Positions 10,171 to 20,618 of a stretch of 64,000 nucleotides of DNA are shown here, in pieces. Position 1 is the first letter of the stretch, and each line of letters begins with the position of its first letter. The position numbers and the translations under genes are program-made. The stretch is from Branchiostoma lanceolatum (Eukaryota; Chordata; Leptocardii; Amphioxiformes; Branchiostomatidae), in NCBI RefSeq assembly GCF_035083965.1, contig NC_089724.1:24704474-24768473 (forward strand). The letters run 5' to 3'. The notes beneath the pieces are model-generated. The model ran no database searches and was not told where the DNA came from. It saw nothing but the letters and a program-made list of their open reading frames with translations.

Positions 10171-13100
10171 GGGGTACATGTGAGTGATGGGGATTAAGGT
10201 AGGATGCATTGGAGTGAAGGAGGGTGCACGTGAGTGAAGGGGATGCATAGGAGTGAAGGGGGTGCACGTGAGTGAAGGGGATGCATGGGAGTGCAGGGGG
10301 TGCACGTGAGTGAAGGGGATGCATAGGAGTGAAGGGGTGCACGTGAGTGAAGGGGATGCATGGGAGTGAAGGGGGTGCACGTGAGTGATAGGGATTAAGG
10401 TAGGATGCATAGGAGTGAAGGAGGGTGCACGTAAGTGATGGGGATGCATAGGAGTGAAGGGGGTGCAAGGGAGTGATAGGGATGTATAGGAGTGAAGGGG
10501 GTGCACGTGAGTGAAGGTGATGCATAGGAGTGAAGGGGGTGCACGTGAGTAATGGGGATGCATAGGAGTGAAGGGGGTGCACGTGAGTGATGGGAATGCA
10601 TGGGAGTGAAGGAGGGTGCACGTGAGTGATGGGGATGCAATAGGAGTGAAGGGGGTGCACGTGAGTGATGGGAATGCATGGGAGTGAAGGGGTGCACAGG
10701 AGTGAAGGGGATGCATAGGAGTGAAGGGGGTTCAGGGGAGTGATGGGTATTAAGGTAGGATGCATAGGAGTGAAGGAAGGTGCACGTAAGTGATGGGGAT
10801 GCATAGGAGTGAAGGGGGTGCAAGGGAGTGATAGGGATGTATAGGAGTGAAGGGGGTGCACGTGAGTGAAGGTGATGCATAAGAGTGAAGGAGGGTGCAC
10901 GTGAGTGATGGGAATGCATGGGAGTGAAGGGGGTGCATGTGAGTGATGGGGATGCATAGGAGTGAAGGGGGTGCACGTGAGTGATGGGAATGCATAGGAG
11001 TGAAGGAGGGCGCACGTGAGTGAAGGGGATGCATAGGAGTGAAGGGGGTGCACGTGAGTGAAGGGGGTGCATGGGAGTGAAGGAGGGTGCACGTGAGTGA
11101 AGGGGGTGCATAGGAGTGCAGGGGGTGCATGTGATTGAAGGGGATGCATGGGAGTGAAGGAGGGTGCACGTGAGTGAAGGGGATGCATAGGGGTAAAGGG
11201 GGTGCATGTGAGTGATGGAAATGCATGGGAGTGAAGGGGGTGCACGTGAGTGATGGGAATGCATGGGAGTGAAGGGGGTACACGAGAGTGATGGGAATGC
11301 ATAGGAGTGAAGGGGGTGTATGAGAGTGATCGGAATGCATAAGAGTAAAGGAGGGTGCACGGGAGTGATGGGGATGCATAGGAGTGAAGGAGGGTGCAGG
11401 GGAGTGATGGGGATTAAGGTAGGATGCATAGGAGTGAAGGGGGTGCAGGGGAGTGATGGGAATGCATGGGAGTGAAGGGAGTGAAGGGGGTGCAGGTGAA
11501 TGATGGGGATTAAGGTAGGATGCATAGGAGTGAAGGGGGTGCAGGGGAGTGATGGGGATTAAGGTAGGATGCATAGGAGTGAAGGAGGGTGCACGTGAGT
11601 GATGGGAATGCATAGGAGTGAAGGGGGTGCAGGTGAGTGATGGGAATGCATAGGAGTGAAAGAGGATGCACCTGAGTGATGGGGATGCATAGGAGTGAAG
11701 GGGGTGCATGGGAGTGATGGGGATGCATAGGAGTGAAGGAGGATGCACCTGAGTGATGTGGATGCATAGGAGTGAAGGGGGTGCAGGTGAGTTATGGGGA
11801 TGCATAGGAGTGAAGGAGGGTGCACGGGAGTGATGGGGATGCATAGGAGTGAAGGGGGTGCAGGGGAGTGATGGGAATGCTTGGGAGTGAAGGGGGTGCA
11901 CGTGAGTGATAGGGATTAAGGTAGGATGCATAGGAGTGAAGGAGGGTGCACGTGAGTGAAGGGGATGCATAGGAGTGAAGGGGGTGCACGTGAGTGAAGG
12001 GGATGCATGGGAGTGAAGGAGGTGCACGTGAGTGAAGGGGATGCATGGGAGTGAAGGGGGTGCACGTGAGTGATGGGGATTAAGGTAGGATGCATAGGAG
12101 TGAAGGAGGGTGCAGGTGAGTGAAGGGGATGCATAGGAGTGAAGGGGGTGCACGTGAGTGAAGGGGATGCATGGGAGTGAAGGGGGTGCACGTGAGTGAT
12201 GGGGATTAAGGTAGGATGCATAGGAGTGAAGGAGGGTGCACGTGAGTGAAGGGGATGCATAGGAGTGAAGGGGTGCACGTGAGTGAAGGGGATGTATGGG
12301 AGTGAAGGGGGTGCAGGTGAGTGATGGGAATTCATAGGAGTGAAGGAGGGTGCACAGGAGTGAAGGGGATGCATAGGAGTGAAGAGGGTGCAAGGGAGTG
12401 ATGGGGATTAAGGTAGGATGCATGGGAGTGAAGGAGGGTGCACGTGAGTGATGGGAATGCATGGGAGTGAAGGGGGTGCACGTGAGTGATGGGGATTAAG
12501 GTAGGATGCATAGGAGTGAAGGAGGGTGCAGGTGAGTGAAGGGGATGCATAGGAGTGAAGGGGGTGCACGTGAGTGAAGGGGATGCATGGGAATGAAGGG
12601 GGTGCACGTGAGTGATGGGGATTAAGGTAGGATGCAAAGGAGTGAAGGAGGGTGCACGTGAGTGAAGGGGATGCATAGGAGTGAAGGGGTGCACGTGAGT
12701 GAAGGGGATGTATGGGAGTGAAGGGGGTGCAGGTGAGTGATGGGAATTCATAGGAGTGAAGGAGGGTGCACAGGGGTGAAGGGGATGCATAGGAGTGAAG
12801 AGGGTGCAAGGGAGTGATGGGGATTAAGGTAGGATGCATGGGAGTGAAGGAGGGTGCACGTGAGTGATGGGAATGCATAGGAGTGAAGGGGGTGCACGTG
12901 AGTGAAGGGGATGCATGGGAGTGAAGGAGGGTGCACGTGAGTGAAGGGGATGCATAGGAGTGCAGGGGGTGCATGTGAGTGATGAGAATGCATAGGTCCT
13001 GGAGAGAAGGAGGGTGCACAGGAGTGAAGGGGATGCATAGGAGTGAAGAGGGTGCAGGGGAGTGATGGGGATTAAGGTAGGATGCATGGGAGTGAAGGAG

Positions 13101-14400
13101 GGTGCACGTGAGTGATGGGAATGCATTGGAGTGAAGGGTTGCACGTGAGTGAAGGGGATGCATAGGAGTGAAGGGGGTGCAGGGGAGTGATGGGAATGCA
13201 TGGGAGTGAAGGGGGTGCACGTGAGTGATAGGGATTAAGGTAGGATGCATAGGAGTGAAGGAGGGTGCACGTGAGTGAAGGGGATGCATAGGAGTGAAGG
13301 GGGTGCACGTGAGTGAAGGGGATGCATGGGAGTGAAGGAGGGTGCACGTGAGTGAAGGGGATGCATAGGAGTGCAGGGGGTGCATGTGAGTGATGGGGAT
13401 GCATAGGAGTGAAGAGGGTGCAGGGGCGTGATGGGTATTAAGGTAGGATGCATGGGAGTGAAGGAGGGTGCACGTGAGTGATGGGAATGCATAGGAGTGA
13501 AGGGGGTGCACGTGAGTGAAGGGGATGCATAGGAGTGAAGGGGGTGCAGGGGAGTGATGGGAATGCATGGGAGTGAAGGGGTGCACCTGAACGATAGGGA
13601 TTAAGGTAGGATGCATAGGAGTGAAGGAGGGTGCACGTGAGTGAAGGGGATGCATAGGAGTAAAGGGGGTGCACGTGAGTGAAGGGGATGCATGGGAGTG
13701 AAGGAGGGTGCACGTGAGTGAAGGGGATGCATAGGAGTGCAGGGGGTGCATGTGAGTGATGGGGATGCATAGGAGTGAAGAGGGTGCAGGGGAGTGATGG
13801 GGATTAAGGTAGGATGCATAGGAGTGAAGGAGGGTGCACGTGAGTGATGGGAATGCATGGGAGTGAAGGGGGTGCACGTGAGTGAAGGGGATGCATAGGA
13901 GTGAAGGGGGTGCAGGGGAGTGATGGGAATGCATGGGAGTGAAGGGGGTGCACGTGAGTGATAGGGATTAAGGTAGGATGCATAGGAGTGAAGGAGGGTG
14001 CACGTGAGTGAAGGGGATGCATAGGAGTGAAGGGGGTGCAGGGGAGTGATGGGTATCAAGGTAGGATGCATGGGAGTGAAGGAGGGTGCACGTGAGTGAT
14101 GGGAATGCATGGGAGTGAAGGGGGTGCACGTGAGTGATGGGGATTAAGGTAGGATGCATAGGAGTGAAGGAGGGTGCACGTGATTGAAGGGGATGCATAG
14201 GAGTGAAGGGGGTGCACGTGAGTGAAGGGGATGCATGGGAGTGAAGGAGGGTGCACGTGAGTGAAGGGGATGCATAGGAGTGCAGGGGGTGCATGTGAGT
14301 GATGGGGATGCATTGGAGTGAAGCAGGATGCACCTGAGTGATTGGGATGCATGGGAGTTAAGGAGGGCGCACTTGGGTGATGGGAATTCTAGGAGTGAAG
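10171..14400 (-). repeat. Satellite block 2: the same 38-bp repeat in inverted orientation
   Basis: The same 19+19-bp units as block 1 run on the minus strand. The order of variants mirrors block 1. The string at minus 12462 matches plus 6548, and minus 11429 matches plus 7581. Both sums equal 19010, so the mirror axis is at 9505. One CTCTCCAGGACC-type marker is present at about 12994-13008. Open frames up to 570 codons on the minus strand have the same artefactual origin as in block 1. The block ends sharply near 14400. Confidence 0.93.
11916..12790 (-). repeat. 416-bp tandem duplication within satellite block 2
   Basis: Two consecutive stretches (starting at minus 12374 and minus 12790) carry the same unusual variants, including GAATTC in place of GCATTC, 416 bp apart. 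Block 1 has this segment only once (around 6636). The copy number changed after the inverted duplication arose. Confidence 0.75.
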
Positions 14401-15358
14401 TTTTCATTAGGTATGAGTATCAAGGTGTCCATGCCTGTCTTGGTGCATTGCATACGTGGTATCTCGTACACACTTGTGATACATCTGCATATGTATGTCA
14501 TTTGCATACTCGGGACAAAGTAAATGAAGCCGTTACCCCATTTTGGGGCTTACCCGTGGTCGTTAGCGGGGTTGCTATAGGACGTATTCAGTCACGTGAC
14601 CCTCCCCCTAGGAACGAGCACTGTCGGCCATTTTGGGGTTCACTTGATAGTGGAGCCCTATGGAACTCTCCGTAGCAATGGCAGATGTTTTCTACGCCAT
14701 TCACAATTTCCCTTCAAAACGTTTTGTCTCATAATCATGGCGTTTTGCCTCGTGGTCGGATGTTGGATTGGGACTGATAAAGCACACACTGATCGGGTAA
14801 CAGTAAGATTGGTTTTGCGTTTCTCGTGTAGGTGCGGGAACATGCGAAGGGACTAACGACTGAAACAAAAGTGGATTTCTGAGATACGAACAGCGGAACC
14901 GTGTATTTACCGTGTATACCTTCATTCCATCCTTGTGCCTCGGCAACAACCAAGATGGCCGCTAACACCAACTGTTTTCGGAACAAGAGGGCATTGAAAT
15001 CATCATTCTCAAATGCTCCAAAATTCTTAAGCTCCTTCACTTTCTTTAAGACCTTGTCACACAACAGGACTGAAATCTATAGGAGGACGAGGCTACGAGA
15101 TCTAAATGACATTTTCCGCAGTGAAGCGCCCAGTGTTCTGTCTATTTATATATCGCGCGCATTTTAGAGACCGGTCGATGTTTGAGTAGGTCCCCAAGCC
15201 CTGTCCAATGCAATGTGATAGATTTTCGGACGATTTTGAAATTACCGATCAGCAAACACGACTTAAAGCTCGTCGACTGTGTGACAGGGATTTTGTGTGC
15301 GTCTGTGGTTCTTCGATCACCAATTCGAAAATACACGATGAATTGTTGTCAAATAGAC
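14401..15358. other. Non-satellite spacer, no gene recognised
   Basis: The sequence leaves the satellite abruptly. Several short open frames occur on both strands, but none has an ATG start together with recognisable homology. A TATA-like AT-rich stretch lies at 15143-15154. The part near 15200-15358 is probably the 3' untranslated end of the LINE that follows. Confidence 0.5.
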
Positions 15359-18300
15359 TCAATGCAGCAGAGTCCTCCCCAGTTCGGACTTGAACTGGGC
15401 GAGGCACTCTGCCTCCACCGCACCAGGCTCTAAATCATTCCATTCCCTGATGGAGCGCGGGAAAAAGGAGAGCCTGTAGAAGTTGCTCTTGCTCGCGATG
15501 GCCTGCAGAGTTTGTGTGTGATTGGTGCGGCGGGAGCATCGAGCCACCTGGAGGAGCCTGGTTGAGTGTAGGACGGAGATGATGTTATTAATGATCTTAT
15601 AAAGAGTAACCTGGCGGGCAATTTTCCTTCTCAATTCTAGGGTTTGCCAGCCCAGGTTATCCAGCATGGCTGAAACAGAACTTGTGCGTCTGTAGTCGCT
15701 AAGTACATACCGGGCAGCTCGTCGTTGTACACTCTGCACCCTTCTCACCTGGTCCTTGGTATGAGGGTCCCACACGCTGCAGCTGTACTCAAGGGTTGGT
15801 CTTACAAGGGCCATGTAGGCCCTACCCTTCACCGCTGTGCTGGAGATCCTCAGGCAGCGTCGCAACATTCCAAGGGTCCTGTTTGCCTTGGAGGTTATTG
15901 ATTCGACATGCTTACCCCAGGTTAGGTTTGCAGAGATGGAGATACCAAGGTACTTTGTGTTACTCACCTTTGCTAGGGGATGACCGTGTAAAGTGTAAGT
16001 AAATGAGACAGGGTTTCTAGAGCAGGGGACTGACATGACTTCACATTTTGAGGGATTGAAGGCCATCAGCCATTTATTCTCATACACTGATATCGTCAAT
16101 GTCGTGTTGTAATTTCTCACAGTCGTCCCTGTTCCTGATGCCCATCTACAGGATGCAATCATCGGCGAAGAGTCGTACCTTTGCATATGCAGAGTGTTTA
16201 GGAAGGTCATTTATGTATGCCAGGAAGAGAATTGGGCCCAAGACTGTACCTTGGGGAACACCCGAGGTCACTGGCACTGGGTCCGAGGATTCTCCCTCTA
16301 GCACTACGGTTTGTGAGCGGCCTTGCAGGAAATTCTGGATCCAGACAAGTGTTTTACCTGTAATACCATAAAACTGGAGTTTGTGTATTAGTCTAAGATG
16401 CGGAACTTTATCAAAAGCTTTGGCGAAGTCCATTATAATAAGGTCAGTCTGGATCCTGTTTTCCCTGTTGTATGCCAGGTCATCAGTAAGAGAAATGAGT
16501 TGAGATTCGCATGATCTACCTCGTCTGAACCCATGTTGAAGGTCGTACAGGATGTTATTTGTATCAAAATGTGTCATCATAGTACTCGCTATAATGTGTT
16601 CCATGATCTTTGAACAGATGCATGTCAAGGAAATGGGTCTGTAGTTGGCAGGGTCAAGTCGGTTTCCTTTCTTGTAAATTGGGGCAATGTTGGCCTCCTT
16701 CCAGGCCTCCGGCACGCAGCCGGTTTCAAGACTTTTCTGGAAGATCACCTGGAGGAAGGGGCTTATAGTGGAGCTAAGTTCCTTGAGGACACATGCGTGG
16801 ACGTGGTCCGGTCCACATGCTTTATGGGGGTTCAAGTTGTCTAATAGGGTCTTAATACCGTTTACATTTATGCAAATATCGGACATAGCTGGGTGCGGGC
16901 TAGGCCCCATGTCAGGTAGGGGGTCCTCTACAGGTTCGGATGTAAAGACAGACTGGGATTGTGTATTTAGAAGGTTGGCCTTGGCCTTGCTGTCGGAAAC
17001 AAGTCTCCCTTCGTTTTTGAGCTGAGTGACCCCGATTTGTTCGGATTTCTGGCTTTTAAGGAAACTCCAGAGTTTTTTGGTACCTTGCTTACCTTGTTCG
17101 GGGTCGAGGTCAAGCACTACTTCCTCAATGTACTGCCAGTAGCACTCTTTCATTTTCTTGTTTATTTCCTTTTTAAAGTTGGTGAGTTTTTCTTTCCTTT
17201 CTGGTGTTTTTAGGTTTATTATTTTTCTGTAGAAGCGGTCCCTCTTTCTCATTAGGCGTTTGAGTTCGGGAGTCATGTATGGTAGGTGTTTCTTATTACC
17301 GGACATCTTTGTGGGGACGTACTTGTCAACACAGTTTGATAGTTTAGAGGTGAACCTATTATATAGGTCATCTACTGAGGTTTCGCCTTCGGATAGTTCT
17401 ATGAATTCTGTCCTGAAGTCATCCATTTCATCACGGAACTTATCCCATTCAGAACGTTTGTACAGGTAGATTTTGCGGGGTTTGGCCTTTTGTTTCTTGG
17501 GTCTCAAGTCTGCCTCAACAGACACTATATCGTGGTCGCCAATGGGAGGTAAAGTGCGAACACAGGTGACACAGTTATCGTTTGACATGACTACAAGGTC
17601 AAGAGTATTATCATACCTGGTGGGCTTGTCTACTACCTGGGCCATGTTGTAGTCACTCAGCAGTTCTAAGAACTGGCGGTGTAGACCTGGGTAGGGACAG
17701 CCTGGCTTAAGTATAGGCTGCTGGGGGTCTGCCCAGTCCCAGCCTGGGAAGTTGAAATCGCCAATAGGCAATAATCCATACGTGATTGTTACGTTTATTA
17801 CATATGCGTTCCATGGATTGTTCTAGGCAGTCAAGACTGATGCTATCCCCTACTTGAGGTCTATAGTAGGCACATATGTTTAAACATTTAGACCCGACAA
17901 GTTCTATCTTAACCATACCATTTCACAATTTGTTTCAAGTTGTGGTTCTTGGGTACAAAGAAATTCGTTAGAAACTGCTATAAGCACGCCTCCATGATTG
18001 TCGTCCTGTCTGCTTTTGTAGAACACTTGCATGTTGAGGTAGCTTGGGAAATATTCAGCAATATTACATGAGCTATCTAACCAGGTCTCTGTAATTACCA
18101 GAATGTCAGGTTTAGTCTCCTCTACTAGGGTTTCCAGTTCTACTTTCTTGTTCCTAAGCGATTGGAAGTTTGCATTTATAAGGCGCAATGGCCTAGCGTG
18201 GGACCTTGGTTTGTTTTGGTTAGGGAGTTTCGGGGAGGATGCAGCCTGGGGGATTCCTGGGCTGGCATCGCTTAAAGGACTGAACGGGTTGGGGGACGAC

Positions 18301-18479
18301 AGGTCACCAGAGGCAGAAAAGAATGAGGTGGACAGGTTGGGCAAACCACAGTTCAAGCAAATCCATGATACATTGGAGTTACTTAAAAAGGGGTACATGT
18401 ATGAGCTTACGCCCTGACAGTCATGGTGGAACCAAAAATCACAGTTGTCACAGCATACTGCTTTCTGTTTGAAAGTCAC
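15359..18479 (-). mobile_element. CR1-type non-LTR retrotransposon, frame-broken
   Basis: Reading from 18479 downward, the protein begins with a Cys/His-rich PHD-like finger (CCDNCDFWFHHDC). It continues into an exonuclease-endonuclease-phosphatase domain (LINANFQSLRNK, ITETWLDSS, then [10 protein letters not shown] near 17760) and a reverse transcriptase ([35 protein letters not shown]). It ends with the usual C-terminal region (LEYSCSVWDPHTKDQVRRVQ) and a stop at 15359. This order is that of CR1/Jockey-group elements, which encode copy-and-paste retrotransposition by target-primed reverse transcription. The frame is broken near 17910 and 17740. A TAG interrupts the text directly after FADDCIL (16146-16148), and one more shift lies near 16100. 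The copy is nearly full length for its second ORF but inactive as given. Confidence 0.9.
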
Positions 18480-18688
18480 AGCTTTCCCACAAGAACCGCA
18501 CGGTAAAACAACACATGTTTTAAATCAAAAGACGTTCGGAAGAGAAATGGCAGGAACCCGACCATCATCAAAATCCCGATTTTTACGTCTGAAAATAAAC
18601 TTCTTACGACTCGGGTATTGTTTTTACTCGCAACTTTGAGGACGGGCATCGCCAAGAAGAACATAAAAGTCACTGAGTTGTTTACTTA

Positions 18689-19328
18689 GGCCACAGCAAG
18701 TAATTTTTATGGATGACATCAGCGCGCTCATTAATTTTGGCCTGATTTTGAAATAAAAAACAAGAAATTTCATTGCCCTCCGGCGGTGGTCAACATGCCA
18801 AAAATTGGCAAATATGTCGTAAACGTTGACAGTCTAAGGTGTTTCCTTGCATATGAATACCCAGTGTAGTTCCTGCCCATGATGGTATAATAACAAGCTG
18901 TTTTCTGCATTTGTTCTAGCAAGGACATTATACAAATAATGGGGGGGGGGTATAGTTAATTAAGCTGTATACACAAGGTGTTTCATCGCATATGAATACC
19001 CAGTGTAGTTGCTTCAGATGGTGTTACAACAAGCTCTTTTCTGCATTTGTTGTAGTTAGTCTATCGAGATGTGTACACATCTACAAGGACATGTTTACTG
19101 TTGAATCAAGGTTTTATATTATATATGAATGAATACAGGACTAAAAGACCTGTTGGTCATGATATCATATTTCGTCACCTCAATTCTTGTTTAGCAAGAA
19201 TTATGATCTCAAAATTTGAATATATAGGAATCTTGTTTTTTTTGGCCCAGCTTGTTTTTTTTTCGCCCTATCTCATTAATTTTGGAGTCTGTGGAGGATG
19301 TCATCCATAAAATTTACTTGCTGTGGCC
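18689..19328. mobile_element. MITE with 3-bp TTA duplication, Harbinger-like
   Basis: The ends are inverted: GGCCACAGCAAGTAA at 18689 and its complement ending GGCC at 19328. The similarity continues inward for more than 50 bp (ATGGATGACATC, CATTAATTTTGG). Both sides are flanked by TTA (18686-18688, 19329-19331). A TWA duplication is characteristic of PIF/Harbinger elements. No transposase is present. Inside, a block starting GGTGTTTC and containing GCATATGAATACCCAGTG is repeated 138 bp apart, after about 18836 and 18974. Confidence 0.7.
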
Positions 19329-19355
19329 TTATATAACAAGCATGTATTGCATCTG

Positions 19356-19530
19356 ATTAACCCGCTAACCTCTTGCCTCTACCAGGCTACTAGGTCTCAA
19401 ACTGAACTTTTCTAGGTCGTAAACTGAACTCCTTGGCCAGCTTACTCCTCTGGCATGTCATCTGTCTATTTGATAAATTTCTACCATTTTCCAGCGACAT
19501 GTGGAGCCTGGTAGAGGCTAGTTAACCTCC
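19356..19530. mobile_element. Small fold-back element
   Basis: CTAACCTCTTGCCTCTACCA near 19365 is mirrored by TGGTAGAGGCTAGTTAACC ending near 19528. The pair bounds a segment of about 170 bp with no coding potential, as in a MITE. Confidence 0.5.
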
Positions 19531-19579
19531 ATGTGTCTTCTTCTTCTTCTTTGGGGTTAGGCAGCCAGCATCAACATGT

Positions 19580-19680
19580 TGATGAATCTGCTGCGCAATG
19601 TGTCTGGTGCAGGGACGGGGACATCGATGTAACAAACACGTGAACAGCACGTGCACAGCTGTGGCATTGTAAACTATGCC
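19580..19680 (-). repeat. Dispersed repeat fragment (copy of 49235-49320 and 55238-55350)
   Basis: On the minus strand it reads ACAGCTGTGCACGTGCTGTT and then CACGTG and CGATGTCCCCGTCCCTGCA, matching the two plus-strand copies at 49235-49320 and 55238-55350. Confidence 0.5.
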
Positions 19681-20618
19681 TGCTTGCCTACCTGCCTACG
19701 TGCTCAGGCCAGAAACTGGCCCCTTGCTTTCCAGGAGGATCCTCCAAGAATTTGTCTCCGTTCCCTGATGCGAAATGGGTAGAAATTGGTCGAGTTTCAA
19801 TCAAGTTATTTCAACAAGGACAGGTGTGTATATTGTGTTCAGCACCAAGGACAGGTCACGTTTCATCCGTGTGTGTGGTGGGTTGTTCCATTGTTGCATC
19901 AACAACAAAGCCACAGCTGTGCTGTGAGATTTGATAACCGTTGATACTTACTCTGATCATGCACATGCCTCCAATCAGCATCGAAAATACAAACTTACAG
20001 AAATCACGAAATGCACATGAATCATATGCTTTTCTGACTTATTTTGTAAAGTAAGCTGAACGCACATAATTCACATCCAGTTATGTGAATCACTGCTTAC
20101 GTCATGAAAATCTTATGTTCCAAAATAACCCGGCAAGGGACACAAACCTCTACCATTTCTTCACTACCCCAAATACTATCTGCTAAAAAAAGCTTTACTA
20201 GATGTCAACCTACCAACACACCAGAAATCAAATACGAAAAATAACATAAGATACCAACAGCAACAAAAACTTCCTGCAGTAGCAAAGAAAAGTTTGAAGC
20301 ATCTCATTTCCTTTATCTAAGTTTTGTTATGTTTGACGTAACGATTGATGACTTGTCATCAAAAATCATTGCGTCGACGTGTTTTGCTGTGGAGCGCTCC
20401 AAGCGGCTTGGAGCAGAACGACAGGGGTGGCCTACGCGTCAAATTTGAATTTTCAAAGACCTTGTATACAATGAGATGCTGCATGTTATATTCTTGATTC
20501 TTAATCCTTACAAGAATTTCAATAAGAAAGTGAGAAGTCGTGAAATAAATTGGTTCCTATCGCACAACAATGGCAAGTTTCACCCCTACGGTTTGAAGTG
20601 GTTCATTCCGGTCCCAAA
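19681..20618. other. Intergenic sequence upstream of the epimerase gene
   Basis: No convincing gene. No TATA box is evident close to the start codon at 20619. Confidence 0.4.

Noticed and set aside
10159-14407. Long minus-strand open frames, up to 570 codons
   Set aside because: Same satellite in inverted orientation.
14735-15064. Minus-strand frame MCDKVLKKVKELKNFGAFEN with a TATA-like stretch upstream and a possible donor
   Set aside because: The start is TTG with an in-frame stop just above it and no ATG. I found no recognisable homology and no partner exon.
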